From: Emergencia timonensis
Lineage (GTDB): Bacteria; Bacillota; Clostridia; Peptostreptococcales; Anaerovoracaceae
NCBI RefSeq assembly: GCF_900086585.1
Contig: NZ_FLKM01000009.1
Location: 558,001-622,000 of the forward strand
Reading direction: 5' to 3'
Length of the DNA: 64,000 nucleotides
The notes under the pieces were generated by a model. That model was not told the DNA's origin and ran no database searches. It saw nothing but the letters and a program-made list of their open reading frames with translations. Positions within the stretch are counted from its first letter, which is position 1. The number at the start of each line of letters is the position of its first letter. Of the stretch, positions 16,642 through 25,354 are shown one piece after another. The translations under genes and the position numbers were made by a program.

Positions 16642-17898
16642 ATGGACCCAAATGAAAAGTTTGTGATAAAGGTACTAGGGGGACTAGAAATACGTTATAG
16701 AGATAAGGCCATCGGTGTAAACGAATCAAAGAACAAATCGAATAAGATTTGGGTTCTCTTTGAATATATTCTTTTAAATCATAACCGTAAGCTTTCTCAG
16801 GACGAATTGATTGAAATGCTTTGGCCGGAGATGGAGGTTTCAAATCCTGCCAACTCTCTGAAAGGACTGATTTTTAAGCTGAGAAAAGAAATCGACTCTT
16901 TGGGCTTCCTGCCCGGCAAGCAGGTTATTCCCAGTGTCAGCGGCTCTTATACTTTTAATGAAGACGTGCCCTATACGGTGGATGTATATGAGTTCGAAAA
17001 ATACCTGACGCTATCACAGGAATCTGCCCTGAGTGACGATGAGAAATTGAAGTATTTGCTGCAGGCAGTAGAATGTTATAGAGGCAATATTCATCACGAT
17101 GCCCGCAAGGAGCCTTGGGCGGCCTCGATACAAACCCATTATGGAGATATGTACTTGTCAGCCGTTCGATTATGTACAGAGCTTTTAAACAAGAAGGGCA
17201 ATTATCAGAAGATTATCGAGATTTGCAGAAATGCGCTTTTGATCCAGCCTTATACAGAAGATTATTATTATCATATGATCAGAGCTTATGCGTCCTTGGA
17301 AAACTACAGTGCAGCATCAGATCTGTATGCACGGGTCAAAGAACTGATGCAGCAGGAATACGGTACGACACCCGATACCAAATTTGAGAACGCCTATAAA
17401 GAATTGATGAAGAAGCGGCCAAAGAAAAACCAGACTGCAGAGGAGCTGACAGACGACTTCGTCGAGAATACAAATTATATGGCGACCTTCAACGTGGAAT
17501 ATGGTGAATTTAAACAGATTTACAGGCTGACGGCAAGGCGTCTTGAACGAATTCAGAAAGACGCGTTTTTGTGCCTCTATACTTTAGGAGCGCAAAAGGG
17601 CGTCACGGTAGACCTGAAAGAAAAGAACAAGCACCTGCATATTCTGGGAGAGGCATTGGCCTTTGGTCTCAGGCAGGGAGATGTATTTTCCAGAGTAACG
17701 CCCTGGCAGTTTGCCGTCATATTCGAGGATGTAACAGAAGAGAATACCCTGGCTATTGCTGAAAGGATTAAAAAATATTTTGACAAGAATAAAAGCAGCG
17801 ATGCCTTTGGCATCTTACATAAAGCCGTCAAAATCAATCCTTCAGACTTTGAAACCAGACATATAGGTGGGATGAAACAAGAGATAACTGAAAAATAA
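16642..17898 (+). CDS. BTAD-type transcriptional regulator with degenerate GGDEF-like C-terminus
   Basis: A 418-residue regulator of SARP/BTAD type. An N-terminal winged-helix domain (FVIKVLGGLEIRY..., residues 5-105) with the LSQDELIEMLWPE turn is followed by a bacterial transcriptional activation domain of TPR-like helices (about 113-260). The last 130 residues resemble a GGDEF fold (LRQGDVFSRVTPWQFAVIFEDV) but lack the GGDEF signature, so cyclase activity is unlikely. It starts 58 bp after murE; whether it is cotranscribed is unclear. A cell-wall-linked role is only suggested by position. Confidence 0.85.
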   Translation: MDPNEKFVIKVLGGLEIRYRDKAIGVNESKNKSNKIWVLFEYILLNHNRKLSQDELIEMLWPEMEVSNPANSLKGLIFKLRKEIDSLGFLPGKQVIPSVSGSYTFNEDVPYTVDVYEFEKYLTLSQESALSDDEKLKYLLQAVECYRGNIHHDARKEPWAASIQTHYGDMYLSAVRLCTELLNKKGNYQKIIEICRNALLIQPYTEDYYYHMIRAYASLENYSAASDLYARVKELMQQEYGTTPDTKFENAYKELMKKRPKKNQTAEELTDDFVENTNYMATFNVEYGEFKQIYRLTARRLERIQKDAFLCLYTLGAQKGVTVDLKEKNKHLHILGEALAFGLRQGDVFSRVTPWQFAVIFEDVTEENTLAIAERIKKYFDKNKSSDAFGILHKAVKINPSDFETRHIGGMKQEITEK

Positions 17899-18014
17899 CC
17901 TTTGTAGTCTATAATGCAGTTAAATAATTCATATGAGTTATTTACACACGACACACAACACACACACAACATACTGCAAAGCAAATTTAATTTAATTAAA
18001 ATTGCTAATCCCCC

Positions 18015-18054
18015 TTACATCGGGAGCCTTTTAGGCTCCCTGTAAACCTTTTTT
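18015..18054 (+). terminator. Intrinsic terminator after the BTAD regulator
   Basis: TTACA and GGGAGCC pair with GGCTCCC and TGTAA around TTTTA, followed by a T run. Confidence 0.85.
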
Positions 18055-18060
18055 GCCATA

Positions 18061-18100
18061 AATACTGTTTCGGCCAGGCCGAAGCGGTATTTTTTATTTT
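18061..18100 (+). terminator. Second hairpin with T run upstream of the DUF2383 gene
   Basis: AATAC...TTCGGCC pairs with GGCCGAA...GGTATT and is followed by TTTTTATTTTTT. It lies directly after the previous terminator and before the ribosome site of the next gene, so it could also act as a leader attenuator. Confidence 0.65.
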
Positions 18101-18137
18101 TTGATGCGCATACTAACAAAAAAGGAGGGAAGTACTG

Positions 18138-18569
18138 ATGAATGAAGATAGTATAAGACTTTTAAAAGAGGTCAATTCGGGATGTAAAAACGCCACAGAC
18201 AGTTTTGGTCAGGTAATGGAGTTTGTAAGAGATGAGAAACTGAAGAACCTGATCGACGAATATAACAAAAAACATGTCAAAATTGGAGACGAATGCCATC
18301 AGATGCTCAACGATTACGGCAAAGACGAGAAAGATCCGCCTACCGTGGCAAAGGCCATGATGTGGTTCACCACGGAAGTAAAGATGCTGATGGATGACGA
18401 CGACAGTCACATTGCAAAACTGTTAGCTGACGGATGCAATATGGGAATGCAGTCCTTAAACAAATATATGAACGAATTTGAAAAAGCCGGCCAGGAAGAA
18501 GTGAATCTTGCCAGCCGGCTCGTCGATATTGAATCTGAACTCTACGATAAATTGATGCCGTATATGTAA
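18138..18569 (+). CDS. PA2169-family four-helix-bundle protein (DUF2383)
   Basis: A 143-residue helical protein matching the DUF2383 / PA2169 family with ferritin-like topology: repeated helices with NSGCKNATDSFGQVM, HQMLNDYG and KLLADGCNMGMQSLNKYMNEF. AAAGGAGGG precedes the ATG. Family members are often linked to stress or spore roles, but no enzymatic function is established. It is convergent with the deoD 3' fragment, which ends 8 bp away. Confidence 0.78.
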   Translation: MNEDSIRLLKEVNSGCKNATDSFGQVMEFVRDEKLKNLIDEYNKKHVKIGDECHQMLNDYGKDEKDPPTVAKAMMWFTTEVKMLMDDDDSHIAKLLADGCNMGMQSLNKYMNEFEKAGQEEVNLASRLVDIESELYDKLMPYM

Positions 18570-18577
18570 AAAAGCAG

Positions 18578-19126
18578 TTATTTGATCGCTGCTTCTAAGG
18601 CCAGTTTCATCATATCGGTAAAGTTGTTTTGACGCTCTGCTACGGTAGCCTTTTCTCCGGTCACAAAGTGATCGCTGATGGTCATCATGGCCAGAGCGTT
18701 TTTTCCTTTGTAGGCGGCGTTCATATAGAGGGCTGCCGCTTCCATTTCTACCGCCAGCACGTCCATTGAAGCCCATTGTTTCCACCACTGATCACCGAGT
18801 TCATAGAATACGTCACAGGAAACCGTATTGCCGGCTTTGAAGGCGATGCCCGTGCCTGCGCCTGCATTTATCACTTTTGTCAGCAGATCAAAGCTGACGG
18901 AAGGGGAATACTGTCCGGGAACCTGAAAGGCATGCTGATAATTGGAGTCGGTGGAAGTAGCCAGGCTGACAAGGATGTCTCCTACGCTGATATCTTCGTG
19001 GAACGCACCGGCAGTACCGATGCGAATAATATTTTCTACCTCGTATTCTGAAAACAGCTCAAAGGAGTAGATCCCCATGGACGGCATGCCCATGCCGCTG
19101 CCCTGGACGGATACAGGTACGCCTTT
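18578..19126 (-). pseudogene. deoD: deoD 3' part (purine nucleoside phosphorylase), separated by the ICE
   Basis: On the minus strand, after the ICE junction, the frame reads KGVPVSVQGSGMGMPSMGIY and continues to the normal DeoD end: 181 codons with IIRIGTAGAF, VEMEAAALY (phosphate and ribose site) and the SDHFVTGEKA segment holding the catalytic Asp. The first 53 codons lie 28 kb away at 47156-47314. Joining them at the shared TTT codon restores TYKGVPV and a 234-residue hexameric-type PNP. As it stands the fragment has no start signal, so the gene is inactive while the ICE is integrated. Confidence 0.93.
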
Positions 19127-19148
19127 TGTTGAGGTAAGATAACGTAAC
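19109..19148. other. attL, left ICE-chromosome junction
   Basis: Crossover is placed at TT 19125-19126. Left of it is the deoD half-site (16 bp), right of it the ICE half-site with AGATAACG at 19137-19144, ten bases from the core. The ICE half-site matches the opposite half-site at attR at 16 of 22 positions when read outward from the core. Confidence 0.85.
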
Positions 19149-19177
19149 CTTTTTTGCAGAGGGTGTTATCTTACCTC
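19131..19177. repeat. 13-bp inverted repeat inside the left ICE end
   Basis: GAGGTAAGATAAC (19131-19143) and GTTATCTTACCTC (19165-19177) are perfect inverted copies; the second is followed by TTTTT. The first copy is also part of the attL arm, so this could be an extra recombinase binding site, a terminator of plus-strand transcription entering the ICE, or both. Confidence 0.7.
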
Positions 19178-19190
19178 TTTTTGATGTATG

Positions 19191-20912
<1,722 letters not shown>

Positions 20913-20967
20913 CTATATTATACCACATACCGCTGCCTGTGTCATGTATAAAATGTGAAGAAACGCC

Positions 20968-21135
20968 CTATTTCCGGGCGTTTGCGGGGTTCAGTTCCAT
21001 GTCTTTGCGAATGAGTTTTTTTATCTTTTTATCCAGTGTGTCCGTTGCGCGTTCACTTGCGGACGAACATACAAGGTAAGTAACTTTTCCTATTTTATGC
21101 TCCGTTGTGGTAACGGGCGTTTGGTTTTGCGTCAA
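20968..21135 (-). CDS. TnpW-like transposon-encoded small protein
   Basis: Fifty-five residues (start TTG 21135 after GGGGG) matching the TnpW family of clostridial elements: HKIGKVTYLVCSSASERAT and DKKIKKLIRKDM. It lies directly upstream of the recombinase in the same orientation. Function is not established; a role as a directionality or accessory factor for the recombinase would fit the position but is unproven. A longer frame starting at ATG 21195 lacks a ribosome site. Confidence 0.75.
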   Translation of the reverse strand: MTQNQTPVTTTEHKIGKVTYLVCSSASERATDTLDKKIKKLIRKDMELNPANARK

Positions 21136-21195
21136 AGAAAATCCCCCTTTCTTTCGCAAACATATAATACAGTCTATGAATAGCAGCAAGTCCAC

Positions 21196-21612
21196 TATTC
21201 AATAAAACAAAGGCTTTAATCGGACGGTTATTAGCATAACCTCATGGGAATTTCACCCCGGCATGGTTCTCATGCAGCCCTACCCATTGCCTGCGACGCT
21301 CTTAACGCTCGGACTGTGGCTGTAAGGAAGTATCATTGTATATTCTGCGTGTCGTCGCCCGCAAGCCGCTACACTTGCTTTCCGGCGCGGTGTTGGTCGC
21401 TCGGCTGTCCGGGCGGGGATAACCTCACCCGGATAGCGTCATGGCGCACCCGCCGTATGGCTCGGCGCAAAAGGAACGTATCCGATTTGCCCTATGCTGC
21501 GCCGCCGTTATCTTGCGCCGCTTTCTTTGTCAAGGTTCAGAATGGCTTTGCTGCCGCGTCAGCAGCGGAACGGAAAAGGGGGAGAGAGAAAGCGTCCCGC
21601 CGCCGCTGCGGT
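21196..21612. other. GC-rich gap without a supported gene
   Basis: About 415 bp between tnpW and the HTH gene. A long plus-strand frame crosses it (21244-21954) but has no ribosome site, no recognisable domain and runs antisense through two real genes. I see no promoter that I can defend. Similar ICEs also have a non-coding block here. Confidence 0.4.
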
Positions 21613-21873
21613 TTATTCCTCTGCCTTAAAGGTGAGGACAGCCATCATCAGTTTTGCTTGCAGCCGTTCCCGAATGTCGTGGTCTACGCCGAAATAGACA
21701 TTCCCGCGCTCGTCGTACAGCTTCCGCATGGAGAGGCGGGCTATGTAGCCGCTGAAATGCTGCAAGACAATCTTCATAGCGTCCGGGTCGCCCTTTGTCG
21801 CTACCACAATGACAGGATAGGGAACAAGGGCATTTTCCGGGTAGCCGGGTTCGTTACCATTCGTCCCATTCAT
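21613..21873 (-). CDS. ICE helix-turn-helix accessory protein
   Basis: An 86-residue protein of the short HTH family that follows the sigma-like factor in Tn916- and Tn1549-type elements: MNGTNGNEPGYPENALVPYPVI...MKIVLQHFSGYIARLSMRKL...DIRERLQAKLMMAVLTFK. It overlaps the 3' end of the sigma factor gene by 20 bp, and several in-frame ATGs sit in that overlap. A paralogue is at 26727. It probably works with the sigma factor in controlling transfer or excision genes. Confidence 0.75.
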   Translation of the reverse strand: MNGTNGNEPGYPENALVPYPVIVVATKGDPDAMKIVLQHFSGYIARLSMRKLYDERGNVYFGVDHDIRERLQAKLMMAVLTFKAEE

Positions 21874-22294
21874 CAGCATTTTCCTCCAGATATTTTCTTA
21901 ATCTCTCAAAAGAGCTTGTCCGCCTGTACTGTATCGTGCTTCTCGACGTATTGAACAGTTCCGCAATCTCGGTATCGTTCATTCCCTCGAAGTAATACAG
22001 CAGTATGGCTTTGCGCTTTTCTTCCGGCAAAGTACGGATTGCTTCAAGAAGCAGCTTTGGCGTGATTTTCTTCCCGGCTTTCTCAAAGACGGTTTCAACA
22101 GTTTCCCGTTTGAAATATTCATCAAACGTATGAAGCTGTCGCGCTTCGTCTAAGGTCATGTCGGAAAAGGTCACTTCCTTTGCCCTGTGTCTGCGAAGCT
22201 CTCTATGAGTGTCGCACGCTTCATTGTGAAGTACCGTATTACAAAACTTCTGAAAAGCACACTGTTTGTAAAACTCCCTGCTGTTAGGTTCCAC
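21854..22294 (-). CDS. Sigma-70-like factor of the ICE (Tn916 Orf7 type)
   Basis: A 146-residue ECF-like sigma factor. Region 4 is clear at the C-terminus: LLEAIRTLPEEKRKAILLYYFEGMNDTEIAELFNTSRSTIQYRR. Region 2 is only weakly recognisable. GAAAGGAGG precedes the ATG. Relatives in Tn916 drive expression of the excision genes, so a similar role is likely for the recombinase unit downstream; that is inferred from family and position. Confidence 0.85.
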   Translation of the reverse strand: MEPNSREFYKQCAFQKFCNTVLHNEACDTHRELRRHRAKEVTFSDMTLDEARQLHTFDEYFKRETVETVFEKAGKKITPKLLLEAIRTLPEEKRKAILLYYFEGMNDTEIAELFNTSRSTIQYRRTSSFERLRKYLEENADEWDEW

Positions 22295-22417
22295 ATTCTC
22301 ACCTCCTTTCTCGTTGGAAAGTTGGTGGTGCTTCCCCCTTTTCGCGGGGCAATACGGCGGTTTTCAAAAACGCCGAAGATTTTTTGAAATTTCTTCAAAA
22401 AATTTTTTGAGCAGCAA

Positions 22418-22452
22418 AATGCGCCTGTCCGAAAAGCCCGGACAGGCGCATT
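22418..22452. repeat. 13-bp perfect hairpin
   Basis: AATGCGCCTGTCC and GGACAGGCGCATT are separated by nine bases. On the minus strand a short T-rich stretch follows, so it may end transcription of the small 36-codon ORF upstream; otherwise it is a structural element. Confidence 0.6.
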
Positions 22453-22469
22453 GGTATTGTGAGTAGTAT

Positions 22470-22580
22470 TTAGATGATTAGACAGTTCATATATACAAGC
22501 GTAATTTCCCCCGGTGGTGGTCGGGCTTTTTTTGATGTGTCAATGACCGTCGGATTTTGTCGATATGGTATGTGCTTCAT
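22470..22580 (-). CDS. 36-codon ORF with strong ribosome site, unknown function
   Basis: Starts MKHIPYRQNPTVIDTSKKA and ends VYMNCLII. AGGAGG is 8 bp upstream of the ATG, which is the main support for translation. A proline-rich middle (ARPPPGE) separates a basic N-terminus from a hydrophobic tail. It lies between the sigma-factor gene and the methyltransferase cargo. I do not know a family for it. Confidence 0.5.
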   Translation of the reverse strand: MKHIPYRQNPTVIDTSKKARPPPGEITLVYMNCLII

Positions 22581-22749
22581 GGCGGCTACCTCCTTTAGCC
22601 GCCGCTTTTAACAGTGATACCGCGTCATTTCTTGAGAAGATAAAAAGAAACGGCGGCTTTGATTTTTCAAAGCTGCTGCGGAAATCAAAGAACGACAAGC
22701 AACAGTTCTGATTTTGCTCCAATATGGTTATTGGGGGCACAAATTAAAT

Positions 22750-22799
22750 CAAAAAAGAGCCGATAACAGCAGTATTTCAAACTGCATATTATCGGCTCT
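22750..22799 (-). terminator. Terminator after the RlmN/Cfr-like gene
   Basis: Minus strand: AGAGCCGATAA pairs with TTATCGGCTCT and is followed by TTTTTT. An inner stem (GCAGT/ACTGC) extends the hairpin. Confidence 0.9.
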
Positions 22800-22829
22800 G
22801 CGTCTGTGCGTCTGGCTCTTTTAATTAAA

Positions 22830-23819
22830 TTATTTTTGTTGTTTTTTGGCTTTATTATATGTATTAGCTAACTGTCCACAAGCTGCTTTAATCTCTCTAC
22901 CATGAGAAACTCTCATGGTAACTTCAAGTCCTGTTTGCTCTAATTGATGTTTGAACGCAACCATTTCTTGTTTTTGTGGTGCTCTAATTTTTGAATTACT
23001 CGTCGGGTTGTATTGCAGCACGTTAATCATAACATTTTTGCCCTTAAACCATTTTGCAAGTTGCCTTATATCTGAGGAACGGTCATTTATACCTGGTAAA
23101 AGCAAATACGCAAATACCACTTTTCGATTATGCCTTTGTGAATAGGACAATGCTTGCTTAACAACATCTTCAATAGCGTACATGTGCATATGAGGAATGA
23201 TACAGTTTCTCACAGCCTGTGTTGCTGCATGTAAAGATATTGTCAACTGAATTTTTAGATGTTCTTCGCGCAATTTTTTTAATTGATTAACTGGACCAAC
23301 TGTTGATATGGTAATGCCGTCGGTTGGAAAGTTAAGTCCATTTCTATCTCGAAGAATATGGATTGCTGCAATCAAGTTGTCGTAATTGAATAAAGGTTCT
23401 CCCATTCCCATAAAAACGATACGATTTACTTTTTGACGTATCAATATGACCTGCTGCACAATTTCAGACGGTGTTAGATTACGAACGAAACCATTGCGTC
23501 CGGACTCACAAAAAATACAGCCAACAGAACAACCAACTTGCGTACTTACGCAAACAGTCCCACCATCTCGCCGTTTAATAAAAACCGTTTCGATATACCT
23601 GTTGTCTTTCAATTCATAAACATACTTTTCAGTATCGCTACTTTTATAGACTTTTTTTGTTGATATTGATAGATTTTTTTTGTGAAATGGCTGTTTATAC
23701 AATTTCGCATATAAGGCTCTTGCTTTATCCTCTCCAATTACTTCCGACATTTCTTTGTAAGTAAATCCGTATGGGTCATTCAATATTTCCGTAGGTGTAC
23801 TTTTAGGTAAGTGTTTCAT
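22830..23819 (-). CDS. RlmN/Cfr-family radical SAM 23S rRNA methyltransferase (ICE cargo)
   Basis: A 329-residue radical SAM enzyme of the family that methylates A2503 of 23S rRNA (C2 for RlmN, C8 for Cfr). The cluster motif is GCSVGCIFC; the upstream cysteine in TVCVSTQVGC and the late cysteine in AACGQL match the two mechanistic cysteines of the family (Cfr C105 and C338). GMGEPLFNYDN and STVGPV are also typical. It is AT-rich unlike the ICE backbone, has its own promoter, leader and terminator, and follows a KTR protein. Cfr-like function would give multidrug ribosome resistance, but Cfr and RlmN activities cannot be told apart by eye. Confidence 0.8.
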   Translation of the reverse strand: MKHLPKSTPTEILNDPYGFTYKEMSEVIGEDKARALYAKLYKQPFHKKNLSISTKKVYKSSDTEKYVYELKDNRYIETVFIKRRDGGTVCVSTQVGCSVGCIFCESGRNGFVRNLTPSEIVQQVILIRQKVNRIVFMGMGEPLFNYDNLIAAIHILRDRNGLNFPTDGITISTVGPVNQLKKLREEHLKIQLTISLHAATQAVRNCIIPHMHMYAIEDVVKQALSYSQRHNRKVVFAYLLLPGINDRSSDIRQLAKWFKGKNVMINVLQYNPTSNSKIRAPQKQEMVAFKHQLEQTGLEVTMRVSHGREIKAACGQLANTYNKAKKQQK

Positions 23820-23841
23820 TTAATATCCTTCCTTTTCAAAA

Positions 23842-24021
23842 TTAAAAAGTTTGTTTTTCAGAGTTTTTGATTATGATTTCTAATTTTTCAACATCAACGA
23901 TATGTGTTAATTTACATTTAGGGCAGAAAAGAGGAAAATTTCTTAATACCGTATTATAAAATACTTGAACCCTCGTCTTTCCGTTACAAATTGGACATTT
24001 TATCCAATATTTTTCAAGCAT
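23842..24021 (-). CDS. Cysteine-rich KTR-domain small protein
   Basis: Fifty-nine residues from ATG 24021 (AAGGAG upstream): MLEKYWIKCPICNGKTRVQV...LFCPKCKLTHIVDV. Two CPxC pairs form a zinc ribbon, and the KTR motif names the family. Such genes commonly accompany resistance genes in Firmicute ICEs. It lies between the attenuated leader and the methyltransferase, 22 bp ahead of the latter, so both are on one mRNA. Function unknown. Confidence 0.82.
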   Translation of the reverse strand: MLEKYWIKCPICNGKTRVQVFYNTVLRNFPLFCPKCKLTHIVDVEKLEIIIKNSEKQTF

Positions 24022-24040
24022 AATATTTCTCCTTTTGCGC

Positions 24041-24080
24041 AAAAAAATACAGGTCAATTCTCAACATGAGCATTGACCTG
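24041..24080 (-). terminator. Second leader attenuator hairpin
   Basis: Minus strand: CAGGTCAAT pairs perfectly with ATTGACCTG around a 13-base loop, then TATTTTTTT. It ends 20 bp before the KTR gene, so it must be bypassed for expression. Confidence 0.88.
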
Positions 24081-24098
24081 CATTTATACATATAACAC

Positions 24099-24157
24099 TA
24101 CAACAAAATTAAGGCATAGTTTTTATACTATGTCTATACATCGTTAGTTTTGTTGTA
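24099..24157 (-). promoter_or_regulatory. Middle stem of the leader RNA
   Basis: TACAACAAAA (minus strand, 24157-24148) pairs with TTTTGTTGTA (24108-24099), enclosing an inner CATAGT/ACTATG stem. It joins directly onto the leader-overlapping stem (24157-24250), giving a stacked set of alternative folds. Confidence 0.65.
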
Positions 24158-24181
24158 TAGCATACGCAAAATAAGCATGAC

Positions 24182-24210
24182 AAAAAAGCCCATATTGAAA
24201 ATGGGAAAAA
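24182..24210 (-). terminator. First leader attenuator hairpin
   Basis: Minus strand: CCCAT pairs with ATGGG over TTTCAAT, followed by CTTTTTT; an upstream AAAAAAG can extend the stem. It sits inside a longer stem whose 5' arm overlaps the end of the leader peptide (24227-24250 with 24157-24178). Confidence 0.8.
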
Positions 24211-24229
24211 TCTTTTTTAATTTCAATGC

Positions 24230-24256
24230 TTATCGAATACGCATGCTATGTAACAT
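24230..24256 (-). CDS. Leader peptide MLHSMRIR, macrolide-arrest type
   Basis: An 8-codon ORF ending in a stop right after R-I-R. GGGGGG lies 8 bp before the ATG at 24256; a second ATG (24262) would give MFMLHSMRIR but is only 2 bp from that site. The sequence closely resembles the leaders ErmDL (MTHSMRLR...) and the mef(E) leader (MTASMRLR), in which the +X+ arginine motif stalls ribosomes carrying macrolides. Here it precedes two terminators and an rRNA methyltransferase-type gene. The resemblance is seen in the sequence; induction is inferred. Confidence 0.78.
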   Translation of the reverse strand: MLHSMRIR

Positions 24257-24280
24257 AAACATTTCCCCCCTTTTAATAAT

Positions 24281-24309
24281 ACTATACAAAAAAAGCGGCT
24301 AGTTGTCAA
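24281..24309 (-). promoter_or_regulatory. Promoter of the leader/KTR/methyltransferase unit
   Basis: Minus strand: TTGACA (24304-24309), 17-bp spacer, TATAGT (24281-24286). The transcript would begin near 24274, just upstream of the leader ribosome site. Confidence 0.9.
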
Positions 24310-24403
24310 CATATACATATGAATTATTTTAGTCAACTGATAGAACAGTGTAGACATATCCAAGAGGAAAGGTGAACAGTAAAATGTAATAGGGTGAATA
24401 ATT

Positions 24404-24757
24404 ATGGCAAAAAGACCAGTACCGAAATACGACTTCAAGGCTTTTGGGGCAGCGATAAAGGCGGCGCGGACAGGGCGCAAGGAGAGCCGCAAGAAAGTAA
24501 GCGACGAAATGTTTATCTCGCCGCGTTACCTTGCGAACATTGAGAACAAGGGGCAGCACCCAAGTTTACAGATTTTCTTTGAGCTTATGCTCCGCTACAA
24601 TATATCCGTAGACCAGTTCCTTTTGGAAACGCCGCCGGAGAAGAACACGCAGCGGCGGCAGCTCGACGCGCTTCTTGACGGTATGAGCGATACAGGCATA
24701 CGGATTGTGACCGCAACGGCAAAAGAGATTTCCGAAGTCGAAAAAGAGGGCGAATAG
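24404..24757 (+). CDS. XRE-family helix-turn-helix regulator
   Basis: A 117-residue repressor-like protein. The HTH is at about residues 10-65: FGAAIKAARTGRKESRKKVSDEMFISPRYLANIENKGQHPS. The C-terminal tail is acidic. AGGGTG precedes the ATG. It is divergent from the methyltransferase cargo and upstream of oriT and mob genes, a usual place for the regulator of Tn1549-like conjugation modules. Its operators are not identified. Confidence 0.85.
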   Translation: MAKRPVPKYDFKAFGAAIKAARTGRKESRKKVSDEMFISPRYLANIENKGQHPSLQIFFELMLRYNISVDQFLLETPPEKNTQRRQLDALLDGMSDTGIRIVTATAKEISEVEKEGE

Positions 24758-24790
24758 GAATGTCCGGCTTAAAACTGAACAGGATTTAGA

Positions 24791-24826
24791 AAGCGTTGCA
24801 ATCTTTTTTGAATTGCAGCGTTTTTC
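24791..24826 (+). terminator. Terminator after the XRE gene
   Basis: AAGCGTTGCAAT pairs with ATTGCAGCGTTT (one G-T pair) and a T run follows. It is nearly the same hairpin as the one after the host-side tetR gene at 8855-8893. Confidence 0.8.
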
Positions 24827-24900
24827 TTTTGCGGAAGTTTGGCAAAATAGCTTTTTCTCCGTAGTAAGGGATAAGGGCATAAGGGATAAAAACATTCGTA

Positions 24901-24998
24901 GCAAGCATAGGAAGCGGGTACCCACTTCCGTATTTTCGCCCTCCCGCGCTGCGGCGCGTCGGTTGAAAATGGCTTGTTGGGAAGTGTCCCAAACCCTC
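24901..24998 (+). other. oriT-like region, copy 1
   Basis: This 98-bp block lies just upstream of mobC and the relaxase. It contains GGAAGCGGGTACCCACTTCC (an interrupted palindrome), a TTTTC...GAAAA hairpin and TTGGGA-loop-TCCCAA. A second copy is in inverted orientation at 32184-32281: the outer 32 bp are identical, the last 27 bp match at 26, and the middle 39 bp differ in sequence while each copy keeps its own stem. Position and structure suggest a transfer origin; the nick site is not known. Confidence 0.65.
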
Positions 24999-25024
24999 GG
25001 AACGGAAAGGAAAGGAGCGAAGCA

Positions 25025-25354
25025 ATGGACGGACGGAAAAGGACGGTGCAAATCAAATTCAGAGTGACGGAAGCGGAACGGGATTTAATACTGGAAAAAA
25101 TGAAGCTCGTACCCACCCGGAACATGGCGGCGTATCTGCGGAAGATTGCCATTGACGGGTATATCATTCAGATAGACCACGCCGATATAAAGGCAATGAC
25201 CGCAGAGATACAGAAAATCGGTGTCAACGTCAACCAGATAGCCCGCCGCGTGAACGCGGCGGGGAACGCATACCAAGAGGACATAGAGGAAATAAAGGGG
25301 GTGCTTGCGGAGATATGGCGGTTACAAAGATTAAGCCTGTTAAAAGCACCCTAA
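25025..25354 (+). CDS. mobC: Relaxosome accessory protein MobC
   Basis: A 109-residue MobC-type protein with an N-terminal ribbon-helix-helix (RTVQIKFRVTEAERDLILEKM) and the family signature IGVNVNQIARRVNAAG (about 72-87). It binds oriT and helps the relaxase load. ATG 25025 follows GGAG. It starts 27 bp after the oriT-like block and overlaps the relaxase gene by 40 bp. Confidence 0.9.
   Translation: MDGRKRTVQIKFRVTEAERDLILEKMKLVPTRNMAAYLRKIAIDGYIIQIDHADIKAMTAEIQKIGVNVNQIARRVNAAGNAYQEDIEEIKGVLAEIWRLQRLSLLKAP

Noticed and set aside
21244..21954. 236-codon plus-strand frame in the ICE left end
   Set aside because: No ribosome site, no recognisable domain, and it runs antisense through the HTH gene and into the sigma factor gene; long frames are common by chance in this GC-rich DNA.
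22540..22740. 66-codon minus-strand frame near the cargo
   Set aside because: It has no ribosome site and overlaps, in another frame, the better supported 36-codon ORF.
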